Below the pieces are notes generated by a model, which was not told the origin of the DNA, made no database searches, and worked only from the letters and a program-made list of their open reading frames with translations. A stretch of 64,000 nucleotides of DNA from Sphingobium_A sp965228065. GTDB taxonomy: Bacteria > Pseudomonadota > Alphaproteobacteria > Sphingomonadales > Sphingomonadaceae. Positions 34,507 to 43,172 of this stretch are shown one piece after another (position 1 is the first letter of the stretch; each line of letters starts with the position of its first letter). A program made the position numbers and the translations under genes. Location of the stretch: the NCBI GenBank assembly GCA_965228065.1, contig OZ245788.1:5022001-5086000 (forward strand), written 5' to 3'.

Positions 34507-35990
34507 TGGCCAGCGACCTTCACCATGCGCCGCACGGTCGGCCCCGCCGGTGGCCGGTCGAACCCGAAGCGGACGCGGTCGCCGGCCTTCAGGCCCCGCA
34601 CGACCTTCGGATCGGGAAGCTGGAACGTCATCGTCATCGCCGGCCAGCTGATGGCGGGCACCGGCTCATGGCTGAGCGTCACCGAATTGGCGGTGATCTG
34701 CTCTATCTTGCCGACGGTCTCGTAGAGCGCGGCCGTAGCTGCTGGTTTGACGGCAGCCGTCGGCGTGCCCCCGATCGGCCGCGCCTCCACGCCCGAGAGG
34801 CTCGCCTCGGAATCAATCAGGAACTGGCCCGACGCGACGATCTTCTCGCCTTCGCCGAGGCCCGCCAGGATCTCGGTGTCGCCGCCGGATTCACGGCCGG
34901 TCTGCACTTCGGCAGGCCGGTAGCGCCCCTTGTCTAGTGCGAGCATCACCAATGTCCGCTTGCCGGTGCGGATCAACGCTTCGGATGGCACCAGCAGCGC
35001 CGGTTGTGCGCTGCCGCCGAACGACACGGTGGCGAACATGCCGGGACGCAGACGCCCGCCGCGGTTGGGAAGCTCGATCCGCACGGTCAGCGTCCGGCTA
35101 TCCGCCTGTGTCTGGGGCAGGATCGCGGAAACACGGCCCGACAAGGTCTCGCCGGGAAATGCCGCGAGCGTTGCCTGCACGGTTTGCCCGGGCCTGAGCG
35201 GACCGGCGATCGCCTCGGGCACGGCGGCGTTGAGCCAGACCGTGCCGAGGCCGTTGACCTCGGCGAGTGTCTGCCCCGCCGTCATCGTCATCCCTGCCCG
35301 AACGTCCAATGTCTTGATGACCCCACCGGTCGGCGTGGAGATCGTCACCACGTTATGCGGTCGCCCCGTCCGCTCGACCGACGCGATCGTGCCAGACGGC
35401 ATTCCAAGCAGCGCGAGCCGCTGGCGCGCCGCCTGGATCAACGCTGCGTTCCCGGAGCGGCGAACCGCAAGAAACTCGGCCTGTGCGCCCGCCCATTCGG
35501 GAACGAGCAGATCGGCAAGCGGGGCACCGGCGCCGATGATGTCGCCGGGCGCACGGGCATAGACACGGCTAACGAACCCGCCCGCGCGCGCCTGGACGAT
35601 CGCGACATCGCGCTGATTGAAGTCGATCGTGCCGGTGGCGGTGAGGCTACTGGCGAGCTCCCCGCGGCGCGCCGCAACTGTGCGGAGCCCCAGCGTTTGC
35701 GAGGTCGCCGGATCGATCCGCACGCCGGGTGCGTCGCCCCCGCCTTCGTCGGCATATTTGGCGACAAGCTGCATATCCATGAACGGCGATTTGCCCGGCT
35801 TGTCGAAATGCTGCGACGGCACCATCGGGTCGTACCAGTAGAGCGCCTTGCGTCCGGCATCCGCTGTTTGCAAGGGTGCGCTTTCGTGTCCGCCGAGATG
35901 GGCGATGCCATAGCCAGCGCCGCCGGCGATGAGCGCGAGCGCTGCGGCTGCAAGACCCAGCCGGGCGCGCGGTGATATCTCGAGGCTCAT
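34503..35990 (-). CDS. cusB: CusB-type adaptor with fused C-terminal CusF domain
   Basis: The 495-residue protein has an N-terminal span (LGLAAAALALIAGGAGYGIA) and a heavy-metal-binding motif YWYDPMVPSQHFDKPGKSPF followed by MDMQLV (about 51-76). Adaptor domains follow: barrel, lipoyl (ARAGGFVSRVYARAPGDIIG), a short hairpin and membrane-proximal parts. From about residue 425 there is a complete CusF-like domain (VGKIEQITANSVTLSHEPVP, then ISWPAMTMTFQL) with the W and Met ligands. The fusion delivers Cu+ directly at the pump mouth. It sits between cusC and cusA with four-base overlaps at both ends. Confidence 0.9.
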   Translation of the reverse strand: MSLEISPRARLGLAAAALALIAGGAGYGIAHLGGHESAPLQTADAGRKALYWYDPMVPSQHFDKPGKSPFMDMQLVAKYADEGGGDAPGVRIDPATSQTLGLRTVAARRGELASSLTATGTIDFNQRDVAIVQARAGGFVSRVYARAPGDIIGAGAPLADLLVPEWAGAQAEFLAVRRSGNAALIQAARQRLALLGMPSGTIASVERTGRPHNVVTISTPTGGVIKTLDVRAGMTMTAGQTLAEVNGLGTVWLNAAVPEAIAGPLRPGQTVQATLAAFPGETLSGRVSAILPQTQADSRTLTVRIELPNRGGRLRPGMFATVSFGGSAQPALLVPSEALIRTGKRTLVMLALDKGRYRPAEVQTGRESGGDTEILAGLGEGEKIVASGQFLIDSEASLSGVEARPIGGTPTAAVKPAATAALYETVGKIEQITANSVTLSHEPVPAISWPAMTMTFQLPDPKVVRGLKAGDRVRFGFDRPPAGPTVRRMVKVAGQ

Positions 35991-37216
35991 CGGTCTTCGC
36001 TCCGGTAGGTGAGGGTCAATCGGGCGCCGTCAGCGGCAACCAGGGCTTCGCGGTCGAGGACAGTCAGGGTGGCATCGGCGAGCGCGGCATAGGCGTCGGC
36101 GACATCGACGAGACTGGCGCGTCCGGCGCCGTAGCTCGCCGTCTCCAGCCTGACCCGCTGCTCGGCGAGCGGCTGCAGCGTGTCCCGCGCGCGCATCCAC
36201 TGCTCGTGGTGCATGACATGGTCGGCGAGATCGGCATCGAGGTCGGCGGCGAGCGCGCGCCGGGCGGCCTCGCGTTCGGCCAGGACCCGCCCGGCATTGG
36301 CCTGGGCCGCGGCGATCCCGGCATTCTGACGATTGCGGGTGAAGAACGGCAGGCTGACCGTCACGCCAGCCGAGACGTAGTCGCCGAAACGGGGATCGCG
36401 GCGCTGATAGGCCAGGTTGACGCCGAAGTCGGAGCGCCGTCCGGCGTCGGCCAGGCGAACATCGGCATCCGCTTGCCCCGCCTGGGCATCGATCATCCGG
36501 ATCGTGGGCTGGCGATCGAGTCCTGCGCGCAGGGTTGCCGCATCGACCGCAAAATCGGGGATCGGTCCGGCGATCTCGGGCGCGGGATCGCCGGTCCAGC
36601 GGGTCAGCGTCGCGCGTGCCCGCGCCACATTCGACACCAGTTCGCTGCGGCGATCCTGCATGGCGGCGACCGCCTGCTGCCCGGCGAGGGTCTGCGCCGG
36701 CCGCGCATTGCCCGAGGCGACAGCGCCCGGCGTCGTTCCGACCACGCGCTCGAGGCGGGACAGGACATCGTCGAGTGCAGCAAGTCTGCGTTCGGCATAG
36801 GCCAGGTTGATCCAGGCGAGCGCGGTGCCAACCTCGACCGTGCGGGCCTCGACCGCGGTATCGGCCTCGGCCGCCTTGATATCGCTATCGGCGCGCGCCT
36901 GCTGGGCATGGCGCTTTGCGAGGTTGGGGATCTCCTGGGACACGCCGACCCGCGCCATGGTGAAATCGTCTCGCTGCGGTTCGAACGCGAGCGGTCCCGA
37001 GATCGGGAAGCTCTCGACGCTCACGCCAAGCGTCGGGTCGGGCAGCGCGCCTGCCGCGCCGCGCGCGGACCGCGCGGCATCGGCGCCGAGCGCCTTGGCC
37101 TTGATCGACGGCGCTTCCTGCCGGGCGCGCTGGAGCGCGGCTTCGAAAGTGAGCGGCCCGGCAAACGCGATCCCGGGGATCGCCGCGAGCAGCGGCAGAC
37201 ATAGAAACAATCGCAT
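35987..37216 (-). CDS. cusC: CusC-type outer-membrane factor (TolC family)
   Basis: The 409-residue protein begins with a signal peptide (MRLFLCLPLLAAIPGIAFAG) and shows the two-repeat helical pattern of outer-membrane efflux factors: FEAALQRARQEAPSIKAKAL, VGTALAWINLAYAERRLAAL, GVSVESFPISGP. It lacks a lipobox, unlike E. coli CusC. It is first in the cusCBAF operon. The upstream region 37217-37270 must hold the promoter or receive read-through; no PbrR- or CnrH-type site was found there. Confidence 0.87.
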   Translation of the reverse strand: MRLFLCLPLLAAIPGIAFAGPLTFEAALQRARQEAPSIKAKALGADAARSARGAAGALPDPTLGVSVESFPISGPLAFEPQRDDFTMARVGVSQEIPNLAKRHAQQARADSDIKAAEADTAVEARTVEVGTALAWINLAYAERRLAALDDVLSRLERVVGTTPGAVASGNARPAQTLAGQQAVAAMQDRRSELVSNVARARATLTRWTGDPAPEIAGPIPDFAVDAATLRAGLDRQPTIRMIDAQAGQADADVRLADAGRRSDFGVNLAYQRRDPRFGDYVSAGVTVSLPFFTRNRQNAGIAAAQANAGRVLAEREAARRALAADLDADLADHVMHHEQWMRARDTLQPLAEQRVRLETASYGAGRASLVDVADAYAALADATLTVLDREALVAADGARLTLTYRSEDR

Positions 37217-37270
37217 GGAAAACTCCTGATCGAGCGATCAAGCCGACATCGCGCACTATGACGGGCATGT

Positions 37271-37306
37271 CAGTGGCGGCAGGATGGGGGTATCCCGCCG
37301 CCACTG
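37271..37306. terminator. Strong hairpin between the small copper genes and cusC
   Basis: CAGTGGCGGC (37271-37280) pairs with GCCGCCACTG (37297-37306), ten perfect base pairs with a 16-base loop whose edges (GGAT/ATCC) can pair further. It lies 44 bases beyond the stop of the small gene on the minus strand and before cusC. No T-run follows on either strand. Confidence 0.5.
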
Positions 37307-37350
37307 CTGGCCTAGCCGTCTATGCGACCTGAAGCGGCCAGAACCTGCGC

Positions 37351-37641
37351 CTAGCCAACCGAAGTGGCCGACGGCGACGCCATGCTGTGCATCTGCTTCA
37401 TGCAATCAGCAGCAGCAGTGCTGCTCATCTTCATCATGTCGCAGTCGCAAGCCGCCACTTGCGTGGCATCGGGCACCCATACACGCCGCTGGGCCGGTCC
37501 CGTGGCGCGCGGGCCATATTGCGGAACCGACTTCCACTCATAGTGGCCCGACTGTTGGCTGTGGTCGGGTTGGCCGGCGAACGCGGCGACGGGTGCGGCA
37601 AGGGCGAGCCCCAGCAGGGCATAGAAAACACGGTTTTTCAT
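37351..37641 (-). CDS. Small secreted Met/Cys-rich protein of the copper cluster
   Basis: The 96-residue form starts MKNRVFYALLGLALAAPVAAFA, a typical signal peptide; upstream frame sequence is discarded. The mature protein reads GHYEWKSVPQYGPRATGP, then WVPDATQVAACDCDMMKMS and DCMKQMHSMASP. The CDCDMMKM and CMKQMHSM segments give Cys, Met and His ligands suited to Cu+. I recognise no formal family. It lies between the 124-residue Met-rich gene and cusC on the same strand, so it may be a periplasmic copper buffer or carrier. Confidence 0.65.
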   Translation of the reverse strand: MKNRVFYALLGLALAAPVAAFAGQPDHSQQSGHYEWKSVPQYGPRATGPAQRRVWVPDATQVAACDCDMMKMSSTAAADCMKQMHSMASPSATSVG

Positions 37642-37743
37642 GACTGTAATCCTTTGGCAAAACATCGTGGTAGCCGCAGGTTGAGCAGGATGTTTGGTGC
37701 GCGACAGGCGCAACGACCCTGTCAGCCTGACGGCCGGTTTCGA

Positions 37744-38118
37744 TCAGCCAAGGAGAGTCGGTGGTTCCGGTTCAGGAGTAAGATCACTGCCGCGCAGGAC
37801 CGTGGTGGTTGTCCAGAAAGCCAGGGTTGAACCGGCTTCGCGGCTGCCAAGCACCGGTGCGTCATTGCGCACGGCCATGGGAATAACGCAGCCCATCGCG
37901 GCGATGCAGGCCAAGGTCATGCCCTTGCACGGTTTCTGCGCAGGCTGCTGTTGCTGCGCCATCATCTTCATGCAGTCTTCGGACATCCCGGAAGCGGCCA
38001 TACTCGACATCGCCATCGGCGCAGACACCGCAGGCGGGCCGGACGCAAAGGCGGCTTCCTGGCCGAGCAGACCGATCAGGGCTCCAAGCAGGAGAAAGAG
38101 ATGAAGCGCACGTTTCAC
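37744..38118 (-). CDS. Secreted Met/Cys-rich protein of unknown function
   Basis: I place the start at a GTG giving VKRALHLFLLLGALIGLLGQ then EAAFAS, a good signal peptide, though no strong ribosome site is visible; a longer frame would run into the DUF411 gene. The 124-residue product has MAMSSMAASGMSEDCMKMMA, a Gln run, KPCKGMTLACIAAMGC and a Thr-rich tail. Many Met and Cys residues point to copper binding. No family is recognised. It follows the DUF411 gene by 46 bases and shares its strand, so it may be part of the same sigma-controlled unit. Confidence 0.5.
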   Translation of the reverse strand: MKRALHLFLLLGALIGLLGQEAAFASGPPAVSAPMAMSSMAASGMSEDCMKMMAQQQQPAQKPCKGMTLACIAAMGCVIPMAVRNDAPVLGSREAGSTLAFWTTTTVLRGSDLTPEPEPPTLLG

Positions 38119-38164
38119 AGCCGTAACCGAATACACCACCCATGATCCAGGGACAACGCCATAC

Positions 38165-38611
38165 TCATCCGCCGTGGCGGGCGAAGATGGTTTCGCGGCC
38201 CGCCCCAAAGGCAATGACATTGAAGGGTTGGGCCGCCTGCCCCGGGACTTCCATGCCCGGTGATCCGACAGGCATGCCTGTTACGGCGAGACCGCTCACA
38301 CCACGCGGACGCTGCGCGAGAACGCGCTTCATGTCCGCGATGGGGACGTGTCCCTCGAAAACCATGCCATCGACGATCGCTGTATGACACGATGATAGCC
38401 GAGCCGGTACGCCGTGCGCGCTCTGAAAGGTGGATCGCTGCTGATCGTCGACGATGGATAAGCGCCGGCCGAATTGCTGACGGACCTGGGCAGCCCATTG
38501 CTCGCAGCAACCACAGCCGGGATCCCGGTGAACGACGATGTCCGCAGCCGCTATCGCAAGCGAAGGAACGCCGAGGGCGAGGCACGCTGCAAAGAGGGAG
38601 GCAGACTTCAT
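38165..38611 (-). CDS. DUF411 periplasmic metal-binding protein
   Basis: The 148-residue form starts MKSASLFAACLALGVPSLAIAA (signal peptide). The mature domain is DUF411: IVVHRDPGCGCCEQWAAQV has the CGCC motif, and the conserved PARLSSCHTAIVDGMVFEGHVP and later GMPVGSPGME follow. DUF411 proteins occur in copper and other metal islands, and are thought to bind metal through the Cys cluster. About 90 bases upstream lies a TGAGGG-N13-CTGCGTAT site, so it likely belongs to the CnrH-like sigma regulon with copAB and copCD. Confidence 0.85.
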   Translation of the reverse strand: MKSASLFAACLALGVPSLAIAAADIVVHRDPGCGCCEQWAAQVRQQFGRRLSIVDDQQRSTFQSAHGVPARLSSCHTAIVDGMVFEGHVPIADMKRVLAQRPRGVSGLAVTGMPVGSPGMEVPGQAAQPFNVIAFGAGRETIFARHGG

Positions 38612-38706
38612 ATCGTCATTCCTGTTCGTACGTTCGATAACCACCGCCAGCTGCGGCCAATCACGCACTTGACCCTATTATACAGCTGCGATGCCCTTAT
38701 CGTTAC

Positions 38707-38733
38707 ATACGCAGCAGAAAGATCCATCCCTCA
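38707..38733 (-). promoter_or_regulatory. Putative CnrH-type ECF promoter before the DUF411 gene
   Basis: On the minus strand TGAGGG (38733-38728), 13 bases, then CTGCGTAT (38714-38707). Sequence and spacing equal those before copA and copC. It lies just past the copB stop. Confidence 0.75.
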
Positions 38734-38761
38734 GAAAAACACATTGCACCGGCGACCGACG

Positions 38762-39907
38762 TCAAAACCAGCTTCTCAAGCCGATCACAAAGCTCGTCGT
38801 TCCGACATTCTTGCCGTCGAGCCGCGCATAGCGAGCTGTATCGCCAACTTTCCGATCATAGGACACACCGATATAGGGCGCGAACTCCCGCCTGATCTCA
38901 TAGCGAAGCCGCAGACCCAGTTCGGCGTTCGATAGGCCCGAACCAATCCGGTTCTCGGGTACATCCTGCGCCGCGAAATTCAGCTCGACGCGCGGCTGGA
39001 GGATCAGGCGTTGGGTGATCCGCTGATCATAATAGCCCTCGGCTCGAGCGAGAACATCGCCCTTGTCAGACAGGAACAGCGCGCCTTCGATCTCAAACCA
39101 GTTGGGCGCCAGTCCTTCGATGCCGATGGTCGCATAAGTACGCGAGGGGTTCGGCTTGAAATCGTACCTGACACCCGCCTGCAGGTTCCAGTACGGATCG
39201 ATCGCACGGCTGTAGAGCGCCTGCACTTCGGCGCTATCGACGCCGCCGCCCTTGAACGCCCCTTCGCCCTCGCTCTTGACGACCAACCGGTTGATGTCCC
39301 CGCCGAGCCATGCCTCTCCGTCCCAGCGAAAGCCGTCGCCGCCCTTGCGCGCCTGATACTCGGCCAGATTGAACATGACCTGGTGGAAGCTGCCGCCGCC
39401 ATGCTCCCTGTAGAGATCGGTCCGCACGCGCGCCATTTCCGCAGCCGGAAAGGCGCGATCGGCATAATGGTCGGTCGGCGGCGCAGGCGCCGGGGCGTTG
39501 CCGGGCGCCAGGGCGGTGCCGCCCGTTCCATGGTCAGCCGTGCCTGGTCCCATCTCCATGCCGGGCATGGTGGCCATGTCGTGCTTTCCCGCGCTCACCG
39601 CCGGCGGAGCGCCGGGCATGGCCATCCCGGGCATCGTCGTCATGTCATGGTCCGCATGCGGATCTGCTCCCCCAGCGACTGCCGGAGCGGGCTTTGCGAC
39701 GGCCGGACGCGCTGGCGTGGATGCCGACGCGCGCGGAACAGCGGGCCGCGGTCGTTGCGTCGGCGGCTTTCGCATTGTCGGCTTTGCCGCAGGCTTCTTC
39801 GGCGCCGGCATCTGCATGCCAGGCATGTTCGACTGATCCATCGCCTGCGCCGCGACCGGGGCGGGGATCGCGAGCGGCGCGAGCGCAAGGAGAAGGATGC
39901 GGTTCAT
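38762..39907 (-). CDS. copB: Copper resistance protein CopB (outer membrane)
   Basis: The 381-residue protein has a signal peptide (MNRILLLALAPLAIPAPVAAQ) and a long Met/His/Pro-rich N-terminal region with repeated MPGM-type units (SNMPGMQMPAP, MTTMPGMAMPG, MATMPGMEMG). From about residue 145 the CopB domain follows (YADRAFPAAEMARVRTDLY, QALYSRAIDPYWNLQAGVRYD) and ends with a C-terminal Phe typical of outer-membrane barrels. It probably binds or passes copper at the outer membrane. Its start overlaps the copA stop by four bases. Confidence 0.92.
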   Translation of the reverse strand: MNRILLLALAPLAIPAPVAAQAMDQSNMPGMQMPAPKKPAAKPTMRKPPTQRPRPAVPRASASTPARPAVAKPAPAVAGGADPHADHDMTTMPGMAMPGAPPAVSAGKHDMATMPGMEMGPGTADHGTGGTALAPGNAPAPAPPTDHYADRAFPAAEMARVRTDLYREHGGGSFHQVMFNLAEYQARKGGDGFRWDGEAWLGGDINRLVVKSEGEGAFKGGGVDSAEVQALYSRAIDPYWNLQAGVRYDFKPNPSRTYATIGIEGLAPNWFEIEGALFLSDKGDVLARAEGYYDQRITQRLILQPRVELNFAAQDVPENRIGSGLSNAELGLRLRYEIRREFAPYIGVSYDRKVGDTARYARLDGKNVGTTSFVIGLRSWF

Positions 39908-41766
39908 GCCGCGTCTCCTCGCGGACGGACCGAGACAACCTGCATCATCCCGGCGTGCATGTGGTAGAGCATATGGCAGTGGAACGCCCAGTCGCCGACC
40001 GCGTCAGTGGTGACGTCAAAGGTCACCTTGCCGCCCGGCAGTACGTTGACCGTGTGCTTGCGCGGCGCATATTCGTCATGGCCGGTCACCAACTCGAAAA
40101 AATGGCCGTGCAGGTGGATCGGATGCGACATCATCGTGTCGTTTACGAGCGTCACCCGCACCCGCTCGTCCTTCAGGAAAGGGATCGGCGCCTTGACTTC
40201 GCTCATCTTCAGCCCGTCGAACGACCACATGTACCGCTCCATATTGGCGGTCAGGTGGATCTCCATCGCCCGGTCCGGCGCGCGTATATCGGGATTGCGC
40301 GTCAACGCCATCAGGTCGCGATAGACCAGCACCTTGTGACCGACATTTTCGAGGCCCTGGCCCGGATCGCCGGTGCGGTCCATCGCCATCGGCGCGATCG
40401 TCTGCACCCCCGGCCCCATGCGAACCTGCGGCGCATTCTTCGGGTCGCGCATGTTCATCCCGCCCATCGCGGAATGATCCATTCCGGCCATTCCGGCGCC
40501 GGCTTGCGGCGCCATGCCTGCCATCGCGCCAGCGGCTCCCGCCGCCATGTCGTGGCCCATCGCGGCATGGTCCATGCCGGCCATGCCGCTGTCGGGCTTG
40601 CTCAGGTCGATCGTGCCGCCGCTTGCCCCCGACATGTCCATGCCCGACATGTCCATCCCCATGTCCTTCATCGTGGCGACTGGCCGGGAGCGGAGCGGCG
40701 GCACTCCGGCGGCCATGCCTTCGCGCGGCGCCAGCGTTGCGCGCGCCAGGCCGGAGCGATCGACCGCCTCGCCGACGATCGTGTAGGCCCGTTCGTCGGT
40801 CGGCGTGACGATCACGTCAAAGGTCTCGGCGACCGTGATCTGGAATTCGTCGACCGTGACCGGACGCACATCCTGCCCATCGGCCTGGACGATGGTCAGC
40901 GGCAGGCCGGGGATGCGGACGTTGAAGATCGTCATCGCCGAGGCGTTGATGAAGCGTAGGCGCACCCGCTCGCCCGGCTGGAAGAGAGCCGTCCAGTTGT
41001 CACGCGGGCCATGGCCGTTGACGAGAAAGGTGTAGGTCGAACCCGTCACGTCGGACACGTCGGTCGGGTCCATCCGCATCTTGCCCCAGTCCATCCGCTC
41101 CTTGAGTGGCTGATCGCGGCCTGCCAGCAGCCCGGCCAGCGTCTGCTTCTGATAGTTGAAGTAACCCGCCTGCTGCTTGAGCTTCAGGTAGATCGCATGC
41201 GGGTGCATCGGACTGTGATCCGACAGGACGATCACATGCTCGCGGTCGTAGCGAACAGTATCCTCGCCCTCGGGGTCGATCACGATCGGGCCATAATGAC
41301 CCATCTGCTCCTGCAGGCCCGAATGGCTGTGATACCAGTAGGTGCCCGCCTGGATGATCGGAAATTCATAGACGAAGGTCGATCGCGGACGGATGCCCGG
41401 GAAGCTGATACCGGGAACGCCGTCGAACTGCGCGGGCACGAGCAGTCCATGCCAGTGGATCGAGCTGTCCTCGTCGAGATCGTTGGTTACCGAAAGCCGG
41501 ACTCTCGTCCCCTGCTTCAGCCGGATGAGCGGTGCCGGAATGGTCCCGTTGACTCCGATCGCATGGGTTTCGCGGCCATCGACCGTCATCATCTGATGGG
41601 CAATTTTCAGTGCTATATCGGTACCGCTTACCGTTGGTAGCGGGCGGACGATTCCGGCTGACACCGGCTGCGCCCACGCCGGAAACCAGTTCGCGAGGGA
41701 CAGCCCCGCACCGCCAAGCGCGGCGCCACGCAACAGCGACCGTCTATCGAGGTGGGAGATACGCAT
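39904..41766 (-). CDS. copA: CopA/PcoA-type periplasmic multicopper oxidase
   Basis: The 620-residue enzyme has a Tat signal (DRRSLLRGAALGGAGLSLAN). Copper sites are intact: SIHWHGLL and YWYHSH near the N-terminal half, HPIHLHGHFFEL and HCHMLYHMHAGM at the C-terminus. Between domains is a Met/His-rich stretch (KDMGMDMSGMDMSG, MAGMDHAAMGHDM, GMAGMDHSAMGGMNM) that binds extra copper. The enzyme oxidises periplasmic Cu+ to less toxic Cu2+. It heads the copAB unit, 54 bases after the CnrH-like sigma gene, with a candidate sigma promoter overlapping the end of that gene. Confidence 0.95.
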   Translation of the reverse strand: MRISHLDRRSLLRGAALGGAGLSLANWFPAWAQPVSAGIVRPLPTVSGTDIALKIAHQMMTVDGRETHAIGVNGTIPAPLIRLKQGTRVRLSVTNDLDEDSSIHWHGLLVPAQFDGVPGISFPGIRPRSTFVYEFPIIQAGTYWYHSHSGLQEQMGHYGPIVIDPEGEDTVRYDREHVIVLSDHSPMHPHAIYLKLKQQAGYFNYQKQTLAGLLAGRDQPLKERMDWGKMRMDPTDVSDVTGSTYTFLVNGHGPRDNWTALFQPGERVRLRFINASAMTIFNVRIPGLPLTIVQADGQDVRPVTVDEFQITVAETFDVIVTPTDERAYTIVGEAVDRSGLARATLAPREGMAAGVPPLRSRPVATMKDMGMDMSGMDMSGASGGTIDLSKPDSGMAGMDHAAMGHDMAAGAAGAMAGMAPQAGAGMAGMDHSAMGGMNMRDPKNAPQVRMGPGVQTIAPMAMDRTGDPGQGLENVGHKVLVYRDLMALTRNPDIRAPDRAMEIHLTANMERYMWSFDGLKMSEVKAPIPFLKDERVRVTLVNDTMMSHPIHLHGHFFELVTGHDEYAPRKHTVNVLPGGKVTFDVTTDAVGDWAFHCHMLYHMHAGMMQVVSVRPRGDAA

Positions 41767-41804
41767 GGCAGGAAGGCCCCTGAATGAAAAAGCTATCGAT
41801 CAGG

Positions 41805-41831
41805 ATACGCAGCCAGAGCATCAGTCCCTCA
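41805..41831 (-). promoter_or_regulatory. Putative CnrH-type ECF promoter before copA
   Basis: Minus strand: TGAGGG (41831-41826), 13 bases, CTGCGTAT (41812-41805). The -35-like part lies inside the last codons of the sigma-factor gene. The leader to the copA ATG would be about 30 bases. Confidence 0.75.
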
Positions 41832-42384
41832 AACTTTCCTGCAATTTGGAACGCGCGCGATAAAGCCGCGTCTCGACCGCCTTTTCGCTGATCCCCAAAA
41901 CCTCGGCCGTCTCGATCTGCGACAGCCCCTCGATCGTTCGCAGCACGAGGGTATCGCGCAGCGCCAAGGGCAAGGCCCCGATCGCCGCCATCGTGCGCTT
42001 CAACTCCTGGCGGTCGGAAAGGATTGCCTCGGGCGTCGCAGCATCGTCCGCGACCTGGCTCGCTTCGTCGATCGGGAGTGCAAACGACAACAGCCTGCGG
42101 ACCGCGCGGCGACGCGCCCAGTCATGGCATTTGTTGATCGCGATGCGCGCGATCCACAGACGAAACGGTCGCGCGCCGTCATAACGGCCAAGCGCGGAAA
42201 AGGCGGACAGAAAGCTTTGCTGGGTGACATCGAGCGCCGCATCCGCGTCTCCGATATGCCCACGGATCAGGCGATATACGCCGTCGCGATGGCGATGCAT
42301 AAGTTCGCCATAGGCGGTCTGCCGACCAGCCAGAGCAAGCGCGGCCAGTTCGCCGTCCGTACATCCGGCGAGGTCGACCGTCAC
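41821..42384 (-). CDS. cnrH: ECF sigma factor, CnrH-like
   Basis: The 187-residue factor has region 2 (YGELMHRHRDGVYRLIRGHI, LDVTQQSFLSAFSALGRYD, PFRLWIARIAINKCHDWAR) and region 4 (ALPLALRDTLVLRTIEGLSQ then IETAEVLGISEKAVETRLYRAR). It is translated from an ATG overlapping the CnrX-like stop by four bases, after a CnrY-like gene: the YXH order of cobalt-nickel resistance in Cupriavidus. Here the neighbours are copper genes, so copper is the likelier signal. Four matching candidate promoters in the cluster are its probable targets, one being its own operon. Confidence 0.88.
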   Translation of the reverse strand: MTVDLAGCTDGELAALALAGRQTAYGELMHRHRDGVYRLIRGHIGDADAALDVTQQSFLSAFSALGRYDGARPFRLWIARIAINKCHDWARRRAVRRLLSFALPIDEASQVADDAATPEAILSDRQELKRTMAAIGALPLALRDTLVLRTIEGLSQIETAEVLGISEKAVETRLYRARSKLQESLRD

Positions 42385-42821
42385 CGATCCTTGGCCGTGA
42401 GCGCCTTGACCACTGCGGAATCGAATTTGGCCGCCTGATCGGCGCGCAGCACGCTACGCATGGCGAAGACATGTTCGAGCGTTTCTTTCTGAAGCTGACC
42501 CATCGCCTGATGCGAGCGATCGACCGCCGCACTCACCTGGGGACCATAGCCATGCTCCGCCTCGATCGCGTCGGCGAGGCGCGCATTGTCCGCGCGAAGC
42601 TCGAGTTCGAGCGCCTGCTTGCGCACCGCGAACCGCCGTTCGATCTCCTCGATCCTCGCGTGCTGGCCGGAATCCAGTTCCAGCTGGCTGTGAAGGAGCG
42701 TGTGCAGTTCGGTTTCGACTGGCGTTTGTCGGACCACATAGGCCCGGCCCACGAGCACGCCGACAACCGCCGCGACAAACGCGATCAGCGCGATGAGCAA
42801 CAGGCGGCGACGGTCGTTCAT
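42381..42821 (-). CDS. cnrX: CnrX-like periplasmic metal sensor
   Basis: The 146-residue protein has one N-terminal span (RRRLLLIALIAFVAAVVGVLVG) and a periplasmic helical hairpin: LHTLLHSQLELDSGQHARIEEIERRF, LRADNARLADAIEAEHGYGP, VSAAVDRSHQAMGQLQKETLEHVFAM. This is the heavy-metal-resistance CnrX/CzcE-like fold in which His, Glu and Met side chains bind metal. Visible candidates are H in LLHSQ, H in QHARIEE, E-H in AEHGYG and H-V-F-A-M. On metal binding it would release the sigma factor from the membrane anti-sigma partner. It overlaps both neighbours by four bases. Confidence 0.87.
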   Translation of the reverse strand: MNDRRRLLLIALIAFVAAVVGVLVGRAYVVRQTPVETELHTLLHSQLELDSGQHARIEEIERRFAVRKQALELELRADNARLADAIEAEHGYGPQVSAAVDRSHQAMGQLQKETLEHVFAMRSVLRADQAAKFDSAVVKALTAKDR

Positions 42822-43096
42822 TCGCTGCCGCCGAGAAGGGACGAGGGAACAAGCGCAGACGGCGCACCAAATGGCGTAACCGAGGCCGCCCTGACCGGGG
42901 TACCGGGAATGATCGAGCTGGCAATCCCGATCGAAAGCGCCGCCAGCGCCGCCAGGCCGAAGACGCTTCCAGAAAGCGGTCGAGAGCCAAGCGCGCGAGA
43001 CGTTAGGCCCTCCAGTACCGCGCCGTCGATCGCCCCCAATCCAGGATGGACGGGCAGTTCGCGCAGCCGCGCCAGCGCTCTATCAATATCGGTCAT
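42818..43096 (-). CDS. cnrY: CnrY-like membrane anti-sigma factor
   Basis: The 92-residue protein has a short cytoplasmic N-terminus (MTDIDRALARLRELPVHPGL) and one span (FGLAALAALSIGIASSIIPG) followed by a small periplasmic tail. Size, single span and position before the sensor and sigma genes match CnrY-type anti-sigma factors, which hold the sigma factor through a short cytoplasmic helix. Sequence likeness of such short proteins is low, so the call rests mostly on order. A candidate self-regulated ECF promoter lies about 30 bases upstream. Confidence 0.8.
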   Translation of the reverse strand: MTDIDRALARLRELPVHPGLGAIDGAVLEGLTSRALGSRPLSGSVFGLAALAALSIGIASSIIPGTPVRAASVTPFGAPSALVPSSLLGGSE

Positions 43097-43124
43097 GCGT
43101 CAATCTCCACGCTCTCTACCGATA

Positions 43125-43151
43125 CTACGCATCGGTGCCGGCGATCCCTCA
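43125..43151 (-). promoter_or_regulatory. Putative CnrH-type ECF promoter before cnrYXH
   Basis: Minus strand: TGAGGG (43151-43146), 13 bases, ATGCGTAG (43132-43125). It differs from the other three sites at the two outer bases of the -10-like part. The -35 part extends to GCTATGAGGG, identical to that of the divergent copC site. Confidence 0.7.
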
Positions 43152-43172
43152 TAGCATATCGTCACAGCGCTA

